64,000 nt of DNA from Cruorifilaria tuberocauda. Lineage: Eukaryota > Nematoda > Chromadorea > Rhabditida > Onchocercidae. The position numbers and the translations under genes were made by a program. Every line of letters starts with the position of its first letter. The first letter of the stretch is position 1. Below are positions 22,930 to 36,749 of the stretch, piece by piece. Below the pieces are notes generated by a model, which saw nothing but the letters and a program-made list of their open reading frames with translations, did no database searches and was not told where the DNA came from. The stretch is from positions 98,835 through 162,834 of the forward strand of contig JABVXU010000091.1 of assembly GCA_013365365.1 (NCBI GenBank), in the 5' to 3' direction.

Positions 22930-25900
22930 TTTCTTTTCAACAATTTCAACCAAGCCACGCTCTGACAGAATTTGCAACAAAGCAACTTTTCTAAACACGT
23001 ACGCATATTAAATCCGGTTCTACAAAATGAGAATAAAGTCGTAGCGAACATCACCCAAAACACAAACACGCTTCTTCCAATGCCAATAAACGTACAGGAC
23101 GTAAGTGAAGACAGTAGCTAACCGTGAAATACCAATTGATCCTGTTTGATACTAACCGAATTTGACCGTCAGAAACTCCTCTTGTTAGGAAGTAGTACCA
23201 TGTTCTACATACTAAGATGCAACGGTGACCCTGAGTGATCCCTGTCCCTTCTCTTGGTTACCAAAATCGCTATTCCTGGTCAATCTTAATTCTGGAACGG
23301 TGGGGTTATTTTCACAATGACCTATCGCTGCAGCCTACTCAGAACGATCTTTCGGTTATAATTACTATCCACCGGAAGTTAGGGTAGATTTGAACAGACC
23401 TTTAGAATCAAAGGACTGATTAGGTTTTAGTATACGTGAAGTACCAGTTTTCCAAATTCGGATTCAGTTTCCGGGATTTATGAAGGGGAGGGAAAGTAAC
23501 ATAAAAAAACTACGGGAAGGACCATGTCAATATGTTAGCAAGTTTTAATGGAACTAGAGTTTATGCAAAACTCATTCAATTAATATTGTAATGAAAGTAT
23601 CGATCAAGTTAATAGATGACAAAGCATAAGTCCCTAAAAGGATTTAAAGCATTAACTTTACTGTGATTGAATGAGGTAAATTTTTTCCCGCGGCAAAACA
23701 TTGTCATTTGTTGCTTTAGCGAAATTATTTGAATCGCATCGCTTTGCGATCACTGTAATTTGTGCCAAAATAATCTGTATACTCGTTTATAGAATTTCAA
23801 TTTCATTATTCCCTTATTTCTATATTTAACTGGATATATTGTTGCTAAATAAGGATTTATTAACCGTATGTATTGAAACTTAACAACTGTAAACTGTAAA
23901 CCGTTTATTGATCAGGATTCTTACTATTGTTGATAAACAAGTCTCAAAGAAACGACAATTATTAAACTGGCCTTAAACACAGAAAACATGATGAGTGGTA
24001 ATAATCAAAGTCCGAAATTCAAACAGAAAATTAAAAGATTATAATCCGTTCTGAAATTGATGCTGTATTGAACAAATGTTATAGACTATCGTTTGTGTAT
24101 ATCCCAGAATTCCCTGAAGACTACCATAATCTAGCTTGGAATTTTCACGGAATGTAAAATGTAAGCCGGAAACGAGCTCACAACGCTGTATGTTGGGATG
24201 CAACTCATAGCCGAAATTTAGAGATTCAACAACAACAGACAATCAACGCACTCAAAATATCATCTGCTATCAATATAACTATTATCCATGCGCGTGTTTC
24301 GTTTCATATACACGAAATCAGTTCCGGTTTCGAAAGTCAAGAGTAGGCTTTAACAGGAAAAACTGCCAAGCAATGCAGTCTCAGAACAGCCTCAATTACG
24401 ATCAATCTGTCTTTCTGTCTTTCATTTATTTGCGTTTTGCAACAAACATTATCTGCTCTTTTTTCCTTTTTCTTTCTCCTGTTTTCTTTCCTTCTATTAA
24501 CCGTTGTCGACGATCCACATAAGAACTTGTTTTCGATGTAAATCAATCTTGCAATATTATCCGGTCGCAACTTACATATTAATAATTTCTTCTTGCATCT
24601 CTTGCCTTCTTTTCTTGCATATTTTCAATCTATTCAAAGAGTTAAAATGAGTTAAAATACTGCAAAAGATGAGTGCTTGATGTTGCACATAATTACCAGT
24701 TCTGCGATGATAACCGGTCTATTTTTACCTAAAATTTTTGGACAGCAACAATTATTAAGATCTCCAAGCTATCAATTTGCTCTTGAATTCCAATGCACGA
24801 TAATCGTATTGAATGAGGTTAAACAGAAGTTAAACAGAGGCGATGAAAACAAAAATTCGAGAATTATTGCTGAAATTTCCAGCAAACAGCCGGATGAAAC
24901 AGTGTGATATATCACTTGCAGTTTGTTTTGATTTATAAATACCATAGGTGATCATTAATACATTTCTTGCTTATGATATTTACGTGAGGAAAGAAATACT
25001 CGTGGACTTCATAAATATCATTTCTCAGCTAGGCCATATAGTTTCAAATGGTACTGACGAGATAGTAGCGTTGTTGAAAACAGAACTTAACATGGTGATT
25101 ATTTATTGTTTGCAAACACAAACCTTCAAATAATTCCACGATCAGTCTTTTTTGTATATTTAGATCAATTAATTAAGTACTTTATGCTTTTCATATTTAA
25201 TATAGTTTGTATCAATTCCAGTTTGTGTTTAAAATGCTATTAACTAATCAACAAAATCATCCTAAATTTCTCCTAAAAATAGACTAAAAATTGTCGTTTT
25301 CAAAATTAATTTTTTGTGGTTCATATAGTTGCAAATTTACAAAAATTAGTTAAGTAAAGTAGATTTTCCTCATATTGATTGCAAGACATCCTTGATCGTG
25401 CAGCGAAGATATCTGTAGTAGAGTGTGAGAAGGCAGAAGGCATATCTCGTTAATAAGTTGAGTTGTAGTTATCATCGTTGTCTTTGTCAGTTTCTGGATT
25501 TCTTTTCAGAACCGTCAGTCCCATGAGTGTATCAACGAACTAACATAGACACAAAATGTGGCCGCTGGGATCATCTCGCAGTGTAGCACTGCATTTCAAT
25601 TTCTGAAGCACCGTAAATTGCCGAGGACCTTATTGAAATCTGTCACTGGAGATGAGTAGGAAGGATACATGCGGACAGACACAAATCCATGCATTCTTCC
25701 TAAGAGGCGTACTGAATTCAATTGCCAACTTCCAAACCAAATCGTCAATCCATCAAATTTATCAGCTTAGTTTTGCTTTTGGAATACTTTAGAGTATATT
25801 CCCAGTGGATTAGAGGAACCAAAACAATTGAAATGAATTGTTGGATGTTGAGCCGCTCAAAAGTTCCAAAATGCTTTTATTCTTTGTAACTTCATAGTAC

Positions 25901-28900
25901 ATTACATTTTAACTTGAAATGTAAATTATCTTTCATTTTGAAGCAAAGAAAAATGAGCTTAATGTGGAATACAAACTACATCGATTGCTGAAATTGATAA
26001 TTAATACGTAAAGAGCTCAAAAATCTAAATTAATCTCATCTTTTCATGTTTAACGCTCACATTAGGGTAATGTTTTCTCAGTGTATTGATATGAAGTGTG
26101 TTGATTCACCCTTGAATTTATTGATCAGGCATTAGTACAAATCGCTAATGCAAAGTACAACTCACAGCCGACAATTAGATCTTTTTATTGGTAACACGCA
26201 TTCTGATACTGTAAAGTTTGCATGTTTGCATATATACGCGTTTAAACTATTGGATGATTTTCTCAGTTCGAAATCATACATCGCTTCTTCATCATAATAT
26301 TAGGGTAGTTTCATATGAACACTCGTATCAATTCATTACTGATTACTGATTACCAATGCATATGTCTTGATGTATGATGTCGGATACGTTTTCAGGATGA
26401 AAAGTATGGCTGGAACAAACATTCTATTTAAGAAAGAAATATGATTTTAAGAATTTAATGGTACAACTGAACATCTTTTTAGAATAATAGGGTAATGTCA
26501 AAAAGCTTAAAAAATAAACTGATGTGAATGGATTCTGAGTTTCCTTCATGTGTCACAATAAAAAAGCATAAGGCAATTATTTGCGTGAATGAATCTGCTG
26601 TAATGGAAGGAAAAAACGATCAGTTTGGTTTTCCCTTACCACTAGTGCTGCAGACGGCTACAGTGGGTTGCTTCTTGCTCAATGTGTCAATTTCGTTTAA
26701 TTTATTTGGACCTGCTAATTTGGCTTACACATTCAGATCCCATCAAATGGTCTCACATCATCACAGTTATGTGGATGCGTATGAATGTGCCATTTCTGTA
26801 GATAACCCACCCAAATAGCAATGAGTCACTATCTGATGAAAGAGAAGATAAGCGTGGTAAAGCTGAAATGGATCCCTCCTTTCTATTCGAAGCCATCCTC
26901 CAATTCCAACGATAGAACTATTATATTAGAGTGGTAATTGCAAATCCTCCTTATTTGATGCATTAATTTGTGTTACTTCAACATGAAGCGTATTAATTTG
27001 ACCATAAAGCCGTATTCCACATAATTATAACTGTTCTCTGAATTTTTTCCGCACACCATTTAAGAAGTTTAATGAATGAGTAAACAGATCACTTATATTG
27101 AATAATGTAGTTACTTAATAATTTCAAGTTATTTCCTTTACTTCTTGAAAAGCAAATTTTTGTACTGATAAAGACAAGAGTGGATTGAAAGAGATTTTTG
27201 CAAGTTCTTTAGTGTTATCAGTGATGATGGAAGAACATATGAAAGTACACAATATAGATTAAGACAATAAACTTGAAAAACAAAAAACAAAAATAGATAA
27301 TCGTTTATGACCAAATGTTCGCCTAAGAGTTTGAAAACTTCAACAGAGAAAACGTCGAAGACATCATTATTCACTGCCACTGTTTGCAAAGTATTGAATG
27401 TAATCTGAATGCATTAAATAATTTTTCCTTCTAATATCATTTCAAACTTCGTCATAATTTTCAATTTAAGTTTCTGATTTCTGATAAAAGTCTAACTTTT
27501 TTTTTAATTTAATTATTATGGGCAATGGTAATGATGATTACTGAGTTTAAGTTGTCACAAATCTTGTTTATAGCGAAAAAATATATGATTCAGTGCAAAC
27601 AATGTCCACTAATTTTATCGTTTCTTGGGAACTGAGAAATGACATAATTCTAAATATAAAATTACTCAAAGTTTCTGACTTTTGAATGTTTCTTGTTCAA
27701 AAAACAAATTACGATCGCTGCAGCATTTTGCATTCACCGCATAATTCAGTATTTGTTCAGTGAAATAATGAACTTCTGTTGATAACAGGAATTGACAAAG
27801 AATTAATATATTTCTTTTCTTTCTTCGAAATGTCAAACTTTTCCTCTCACGCTAAATTCGATAATATAAATTACTTATACTTACAAGCTTATCTTCTTTC
27901 GAATCTTCGGTTTTAACGAATATCCATTATTGAGATACATATTAAATGATGGGGTTTGCAATTTCAAGTTGTATAGAAGCAAGTCCAATAACTTATCATA
28001 AGTTTTGTAGTGTTGAACTGATTGCACACTTTTTGTATATATAGCTTTTTAAATTTCACCCATGCATATACTACAAAATTTTTGATAAAAACTTCACTAC
28101 AACTTTTGAGTCTATCCGCTAAGACCGAAATTCAAAACAATTGTTCTTTTTTTTTTCAACGGTACAATTCTGATGGGATCTCTCGAAAAATGTTAAATTT
28201 CCTTGTTTTCGCAGAAAAAAATCATTTCTTTGAAAAGCTTACACCTTCTTGCGGCAAACAAAGTGAAGTATATTTTAGTGGATTTTGTACAGTACCCATA
28301 TTTGCTGCTTTTTGTTATTTCATAGCCTGATAATGCTTGCTTTATTGTTTGTCTGCACCATGTAGGCATTTAGATCTATTTTTTGCAGAATTGTTTTAAT
28401 CATAAAACTGCTGACAATTACTGTTGTATAATGTTATAAAATAGAAGGAATAGAATTGATTTCGTGTGAAAACATCACCAAAAGTATTTCTTCTCGTTAA
28501 ACTCATTGTGATCTGTTATAAGATCATTTTAATTGATTAAAATATGCTTTAAATCGAGGAAACTTCGAATATTTAAGACGAATTTCAGTGTCCCACATTG
28601 ATAATACCGATTGAGGTCTGCTATACTAACAAACACAAGGAAACATTGTGAAGGCAAGCAGATTTATCGGAAGATGATGAAGAAAACAATGAGAGACAAA
28701 CTTTGCATAAGTACAAATTGAAAAGTTCAATTATTAGAAGCTTAAAATTGATATATAAACTTTACAGCGAACTGAAATTTTTTATTTGAATTGCGTTGTG
28801 AGAAATAATGGAATAAATTTGGAAAATATACAACCAACTTTAAGGCTTTTTCAATGAAAAAAGTTAATAGCAGTCCAATTTTTGGCTAAATAAATATAAA

Positions 28901-29040
28901 GACCGATCATTGCAAGTTCATTTTTAAATTTTGAAAAATTGACGTATGAGGATATGTTTCTACTGGACGATTGAATGAAGGTGGTAAACTGGTAATTACG
29001 TGGATGGTCAATAATTCATTGATGCCTCGTGTTCAGTTGC

Positions 29041-29100
29041 GGGTCGCCAAGGGCGGACTCCATTGTGTGGCTTCAAGCCATAGGCGGATCTATAGCATTC
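29041..29100. other. Compact G+C-rich island in AT-rich desert
   Basis: By hand count about 58% G+C over these 60 bases, against roughly a third in the surroundings. It contains a small possible hairpin (TGGCTTCAAGCCA). It matches no RNA family I can recall. It may be a structured RNA or a conserved element. Confidence 0.3.
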
Positions 29101-30408
29101 AACGATACGTTTGCGAAGAGCTTGTAACGATGACCACAACCAGCTAATCCTTTTATCATTAAAAGGCCTCGTCATTTTCTTTTATCAAAGGGTTAGTTTT
29201 TGAAATTAGAAAGGGGCAATAAATGGAGAATAGTTTCGGCAGGAACTGTTCCTACCTTATTTCATTTCACAAAAGCTAGAAGCTAGTCCGTTTACTGTTT
29301 GGTCTTATTGTGCTTATATTAAAATGTAAAACTAATTGGTTATATTTTCGTCTCGATAGCAGAACGATCAGCGCAAAATTGTAACATATTGTAATATTGT
29401 AAAGTGATGACACTTGGCTCAATTCCAGCTTAGAGTGATATTCGAATTTATAAGGCGAAGTCTCCTGTCAATATAACATGATGAGCTCTTATTATTTAAT
29501 AAGATTGATTGCTGCAAGTGAATTCTATGAAAATTAAATCAGAAACTAATAACATTATTTTTAGTTGCGGAATGAATAGACGAACCAATAATTGTTATTA
29601 GCGTAATTATAAAAAATAATATCATGTTTTAAAGACCAATATCCAACATAAGATCGCTGAAAAGTTATCTTACGTCCATGAATGATCACTCCCACTCATG
29701 GCTATCAAGTTCTTTCAATTTCATGCCGCCCAATTCTCCTTTTGTCCCCATCTTAATTGATATTTTTATCTCGGTTAATTAATTGAATAATAGTCAGTTA
29801 TTTCCTCACATTAATTACCAGGCGGTGAATTTCGCAGAAAAGTATTAAAATTAGAAAATTTCCAAACAATGCATGGTGGATTTTTTTTCTAATACAACTC
29901 CTTGAAGAAGTATTACTAAATCTTGAAATTTTCGATAAGTTAGAAGACATATGAAATTTTTAGTATTATATATATTTTGATACGAGAACATCTCGGTTTA
30001 TCAAGAGTTATAAAAAATGTTGATTAAGTTTTGCATTAACTTATTAAAACCTGTTTATGTAGGAAGATCATTATGACAATTTTTTATGCTTCATTTAATA
30101 TCAGAAAACCAAAAAATTAACTGTATAAAGGAGTTTTCTTGAAGCGTACATACTTAGATACTGGTATTGATTTGTAGAAGCGATAGTAAAGCAAAAACTA
30201 ATGTAGAATTCATTCAAGAATTAGCATTAAATCTCATCGATTCTACATTCTTGTTTTAAAAATGACAACAACTCGAAGAATTGCATGGAACTCTTTTTAA
30301 CTAAGTGTAGTGTAGTGTTTTCTTAATATGGATTTGGTAATCATACTGGGATGAAATATGCGGATAGAAATTGTTTTTACCTTACTCTTCTATGAAAATC
30401 AGAAATAT

Positions 30409-30480
30409 ACACTAATAATATTGATAATAGTACTATTAATTACTATTACTAATATTACTAATAATATTAATAATATTGAT
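30409..30480. repeat. Imperfect AAT/ATT trinucleotide tract
   Basis: About 70 bases made almost entirely of AAT, ATT and ACT words. Low-complexity sequence. Confidence 0.75.
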
Positions 30481-32111
30481 CATGGCATACAATTTAGAAT
30501 TAGAAGCTAAAAACAAGCTAAAAATATTGGAGAAATTAGATGAAGATACGTGGATTTTAATATGTTTCACTCTTGAAATAGTTGCTTTTTTATCAAAAAT
30601 CTTAAATATTTCAAGAAGCGATTCCTGGACTCCAAAAATCTATTGTATGAGAACATGGACACATATCAATTTGGTTGAATTTAGTTTTGCCTTTGAGAAA
30701 GTTAGAAAAAAGGACAAGGAAAGGTCAGAAGAAAGAAGACCTTTGGGTTCATTCATGATAGATAGGATGAGCGGCAAGCATTTATTCACTGTTTTTTAGC
30801 TACTGCGGATTAAAAAGATTCGAAGGACAGTTATATTTGAAATGAGGCATCATGTGCACATAGGATAAAGCATCATGGACTATGAAATAGATTCATTTGA
30901 ATATTTGATGAGGAAAGGTCAGCAAATGGAAATGATAATAGCCATTTCAACAAAAAGTGACTTTCTTCAAATGATTTCGGATTAGTAATTGCTTTGCTTT
31001 GAAACTTTGTTATGCTTCGATAATCTTCCACGTAGTAGCAAGTTGTGTTAATCATTTTTTAGGCATAAATGTTTTTTTTCAAAATCATATGATAGGACTA
31101 CTTATTTGTATGTTTTATATGAATTGAAGTAATCATTCGAGAAGTATCCTTGCCTTCAATTTCTTTCACCTTTCGCACTTATTTTTTTTCATGTCCAGAT
31201 TTTCTTGTAGTAATAAGTATAAATAAATACCGATGTATTCTCTAATTCTTTTAAGTACTTTTTCAGTTCAATTTGAACAGTCTGAAAATTGTTGTTTGAT
31301 ATAATAATTGTATATTTTCGCTCCTGGAATATGCGGGATGAGATTATTACTGCTACCGAAAAATTAGTTCATTGTGGTGATACAGTGGTGAATATTGTTG
31401 TTAGTCATAATTTCAAGCACATAATTTAAAACTTTGAAAATGGAATTGTTTTTTAACACTCTGTAACAGTTGGAGACATGGAAGGAAGCCTTTAAAATAG
31501 CCACCGTACTATGTTGATGACGACACACCCCAGACCACTGGAAACCAGTTACCTTTAGCGATTACCGTATGCCACCATTCACCTGTTGTTAGCGCCTTTT
31601 GCTTGTTCATTTTTATGTGACGTTTTCATTACTTCATTTAAATATATATAGAGATTTGAATTAGCTGTTCATTATTTTTAAGCTTTTTATATTTGCGAAA
31701 GTTATTATATTTCTGGATAGGAGAGAAGTGTTGAATATATATGATATTAATATTCTGCATACAATAAGATGTTGGAGTAGGTACGTATCTGTACGCGACG
31801 CTAGATTACACTATATTAAGCAACTACCGAGATGACAATTAAAAAACTAAGAACTGCAAGTGAAACAGCGGTAGCAGTAGTAGCAACAACAGCGATCCAC
31901 ATATAAGTTAGCATGGAATGCATATTGGCAAAGAATCCTCCAAAGCTAGCTTATTTACCACAGGTGTCCATAAAAATGAGCTGATGTAAGGGCAGGTATT
32001 GATTGGGTGACGCTCTCTGTTGTATCTTCCTACATACATCCCCTGATGTCGGAAAAGGCCGAAGAGTTCCCACATGAAAACATTGGTAGAATAAGATTTA
32101 AGACCTAACAT

Positions 32112-32135
32112 ATGTGTATAAATGTGTATGTGTAT

Positions 32136-32233
<98 letters not shown>

Positions 32234-32262
32234 ATATACATATATATATATATATACATAGA
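32112..32262. repeat. Compound (TG)n / (TA)n microsatellite
   Basis: Interrupted TGTATG units lead into a pure TG run of about 41 units (32141-32223), then TGTATG and a TA tract to about 32260. It creates long artificial open frames (HTHTHT on minus, VCVCVC on plus) that are not genes. Confidence 0.97.
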
Positions 32263-33200
32263 CATCTATGTGCACGTGATGGATGGGTGGTTGTATCAGC
32301 TAGCCAACGACTCATTAAAGTTATCCCTGAGGCTCGTAATTCAAGAGAAGCACACGGTAGTTGAAGCAGCATACTGCAGCCAGTTAGGTGCCCAGCAAGG
32401 TGCGCGGTGTGTTTTGCGTGCATTGGGAATTCAGAATTAGAATGAATGGATATATACATGACAGACTTGTCGGAGACTGCATCCACATTCTTTCTTTCAG
32501 TTATTTCACCTGTAAAACTGCTCCTACAAACCATTCTCCCTGCGATGACTTTCGATATGTGGTAGTAGTATAGTAGTAATTCGCGACAACTGTCTGCAGA
32601 GGTATGGGAAGGAAGGTAAGCTGTGTGAGCTGGATTTGTAGGAAGTAGTGAGCACTTTTCCTGTCCATCATATATCATTGCAGCAAATCATGTCCACGAT
32701 CGTAACAATGAAATGGATATTAGGCAAATTACTCTATCACTATCACCCTGGCAAGTGATTAGCTTCTTCATATCATTTTGTCCAGATCATCGTCGTCATT
32801 GCAAATGTAAAACCAATGTATGTTTAAATAGTTAGTACCTGTAAAGGAGTTGCTGATGTGCTCAACTCCTATTCAATCACTAATTTTTTTGTTTACACTT
32901 TGCTCTCCTATTTGTTTGTTTATAATGGTCTATTATGAGAATCCGCATCCAACTGCTGCTGGCAACAATACCTCCGAAGCCTTCCTCTTCTTCCACTCTC
33001 ATTTAGTAAACCTGAAATGAATCGATAAACATCTGCACGGATTATGCCGTTCTCGCGACGGACAACTTAGACTTGAATGTGTCTTTAGGTAGCAATAAAG
33101 TGTGGAGGTTTTTGGAGATGTAGTAAACAGATGAGTATAATGTAGATAGATGAAAGGTCAGAGGGATGGAACGGTGCGTGAACTGTACGGAAGATGGTGT

Positions 33201-33221
33201 TTATACGTATATACGTATATC
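33201..33221. repeat. Palindromic TATACGTATA repeat
   Basis: Two overlapping TATACGTATA palindromes in direct succession. Short and self-complementary. Confidence 0.6.
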
Positions 33222-33283
33222 ATGCGTATAGTTGTGCATTGAATGGTGTGCATTTGAAGTGAGAAGATTGCATGGGGCCAGAT

Positions 33284-33311
33284 GGGCTGAGGGCTTAGGG
33301 CTTAGGGCTGA
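33284..33311. repeat. Four heptamers GGGCT(T/G)A
   Basis: Perfectly spaced heptamers GGGCTGA, GGGCTTA, GGGCTTA, GGGCTGA. They resemble the nematode telomere repeat TTAGGC with one extra G. Probably a small tandem expansion. Confidence 0.7.
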
Positions 33312-36300
33312 GGCTGAGTGGATCGGAAGTTGGGATGGTGGGAGGAGGGAGCGTTGTGGCATTCTCCACACCGTGTGCTACTCAATCCTACTACCTTAAT
33401 CAGGCCCAGGGAATGGCAGCGCAAGAGGACGAGGAGCAGGAAAGGAAGAGAGCATCCTGACCAAAGCTCTATTAAATTCCTCCTTGAATACGCTTCTCGT
33501 CTTTTGTCCATTGTTGATATGTCCAGTTCATACAATCCTCCCATCCATCTTTATCCCACCACCTACCTACTTAGGTAAAAATTTCACCAATCTTCCCTGT
33601 CTCCGCTCTATATCGTATCAATCACTATCACACATCAGTTTCCTCACCACCACCATATTTCCCTTTCATTCACTTGTAAAATTTCATTTATTACTTCCAT
33701 TCAGCTTCATATCTTCCACTCTTTATCTTCTTACTGGTCAGCTTTTTACATTTATCATCCATCCTTTTTTTCCAATTCATTTCCTTCGTTCCTCTACTTA
33801 AACGATACTAGTGCTTTCTGAATCCCTCTTATTATCGGTTCATACTCAAATGCCAACCGTAAACGTTTCATTATCTTTCAACGGTTTGTGACGAAAATAT
33901 ATTAATTAATAGGAAGATGGATGGATAACTTAGAAATACCAAAAATGCAATTATAGTAATTAACGGTAATAAACTATGCAGTTTAAACTTTTTTTAGTAT
34001 TTTATCTTCTACAGCCAATCTATTTCTGCTTCCCTTGCAGTAGGATATTGAAGATCGTTTGGATTAGTTGATGTGGACTAATTTAGAGTTTAGAATATTG
34101 AGAATGGGTAGAATAAGGCCAGTTAGAATGTTGAGAGCTTTAATCAAAAATTTACATTCCTTCATTTCAATACTAATCAAATTCATTAGTTGAATTCATT
34201 TACGGAGAATCTGGCACATACATATTACACACATACGCTTGCAACGAATTGGAGAAACGATGGGAGAGACTGAAAGCTGACTGTTACTTCAAGCCATGTT
34301 GCACAAAATAACACACTGTATCAATTTTACGTAGCAGTGTGAGCAAAAAAATTGAGGGCTTTCAAATGGATTGGTCTGTGCGCATCTTCCTAATTCCAAA
34401 GCGCTTAACCTGTACCACATTTCTTCCATTTTTTTCAAATCGTCTTTCGATTTCACCCTATTTACTTGAAACTTAAGCTTCATAGATTTACAAAGAACAT
34501 TACAATGTTATTTGGTATTTATTTTCATCAGCAGTTTTGGAAATGGAAGCATTAAAGTGATATAGTATGCTTTAGTTCTTTACTATATTTGACAGAAACT
34601 TTCTAATAAAGTGTTAGAAATCTTCAAAACTGATTAACTAATCAGCTGGTAGATTCAGTGGGAGTATTTTACGGCGGGTTTTTTTTAGACTCCATTAAGC
34701 AAGTCAGTACATTGTATCATCATCCATGACATTGATCCCAATATGGCTCATCACACTTAATTAAAACAGCTGGCTCTTAACTAGTTTTCCTTTCAAGGAA
34801 AGAAGCTTTGAAAGATAGGTTGAAGGATGCGTGTCATAAAATTTTGGTATTTCCTGTAGCGTTTCCAATACTTTACGTAATCTTACAAGTGTGAGTTTAT
34901 CACTCGTCTCAAGTTTTTTTTTCTGTAAAAAGCATCTGATTTTATTTATCCTCTAATTGATGTCTTCTCGTGAGAATTTGCGCAGTTAGTAAAATCATGT
35001 TGATAGTTGATATTTAGGATCACCTCCTTAGTGGCTCGATTAAATCTAGTTTAGCAGCATTCCATGACTAAAATGTACCTAATCTGAAACATTTTTTCGA
35101 TTCTAACATATTTACAACTTAGATTGGAATCACTGCTCTACATAAAATGTATGCGCTTATTCAATATTTCATTTTTAAATTACTATGAGATTGAAAGGGA
35201 GGAAACCATTTGAATGATAATTGATGTTGATGGAGGGATATGAATTTTCATAGACCAGAAAGAGATACGCTAAAAGTTTTGATCATTTGTTGCTGCGGTG
35301 CGAATTCGGAACTAAAAGCTTTATGAAATGAGGTGCTGGGGACATATGCGGAAGTATCATAATTTCTTGTTCCAGTACCAGTACTGTGAATAAAAACTGT
35401 GAACATTTTTATAGTCTGTAAGCTTCAGGTATATCTTCCATTTGTTAAGCAGACCAATACATACGTAAACATTATATACATATAAAATGGTAAAACGGAA
35501 CTTATGTATCCCGAAGGTACCATTAGCTCCTCTTCCTATCTATATCACACTTTCCATTACTTTTATATGTAATTGAACAAACTTATTGTTGTATTTGTAA
35601 GTATCTTCTCCATAAATTCCCTCGAGATTCTTTCCCCTCTGCAAGCTTCTTGTTCGTTCGTCTTATAAACGCCGCCTCAGATCTTCCTTCCCATCCGTTC
35701 CACAGTACAGCTTTTTTTTTCTTTTTGACACCATGAATATCTTGAATGTTTTCCACTACATTAAAATAATTTATTGTTCCCTTTTAGAAATTATGTCGCC
35801 TTTTTCGTTTATTTTTTCACTTTGCAGAGAGAGTTTATCTTTGCTCATGCTTATATAAATTGTTCTCATGTAGCTTTTGCCACGGATAGATATCAGATGT
35901 TAACCCTTGACTTCTGCTCTGACTTGATGTGAGCAGTGAGAAGTGGCTTTCAATCTTATCTCTTCGCATACCATTTTATTGCCAATGCTATTCATCTATG
36001 ATACTGGCCATACTCTTCCAACTTTGCCCGCAACTTCATTTCAACTTACCCTCTCTCCAATAATGGCTTCAGCTCGCTTGTTTAAATTCCCATTACTTAC
36101 CTTTTTACTTTTTCCATCTTCTAGTAGACTTGTCTCTCGTCTTGCGTTTTGAGTTTCCTAGAAATGTATTTAAGTTTATTAGATAACATTATAAATCTGT
36201 TGCAAGACAAACTCACTGGGTGTAATTTTAGGTCAGATTTCGGGATTTCATTTCTGCTGCTCTTTTTAGCTACCAATAGGCACGTTTTTTGCCCTGAAAG

Positions 36301-36728
36301 TGATGTGGTACATTGAGGGTACATTATTACTACTTCATGTCAACTTCTTCATCATAAGTTCTTACTTTTATCATTTCTAGTTTATTGACAGTCGTTTATA
36401 ACCTTGCAGTATGATTTGGATGATTCATTTTAACCAAAAAATATAGTTTTTGCATATCATCCCTTGAAATATGGTACATTTTAATTGAAAGTTGGGAAAA
36501 AAGCAGGTTTTGTTTTCCGAGAGAAAAATGTTTTCCGGTCCTTGTAACTATCATTCACTTTACTTAACCTTCGATGGCACTTCCGTGAAGAACATCTTCA
36601 CCGCAATACGTACACAAACACGTCATCCCAGTTTTAACACGCAACTCCTCACATATACACGTTGAATACATTTTCTTGCTTCTGGGCTACGGTAATTTAT
36701 AATCGCACCTGTCCCGGTTTCACAAATA

Positions 36729-36749
36729 CATATATATATATATATATAT
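36729..36749. repeat. (TA)n microsatellite
   Basis: About ten TA units. Simple sequence. Confidence 0.9.

Noticed and set aside
30476..30799. 107-codon open frame on the plus strand in the desert
   Set aside because: No homology that I recognise, preceded by a low-complexity tract and without splice partners. Left as probable chance.
31908..32678. 256-codon open frame on the minus strand
   Set aside because: It is kept open by the TG/CA microsatellite (a long HTHTHT run). The flanks have no domain, and the repeat is open in several frames.
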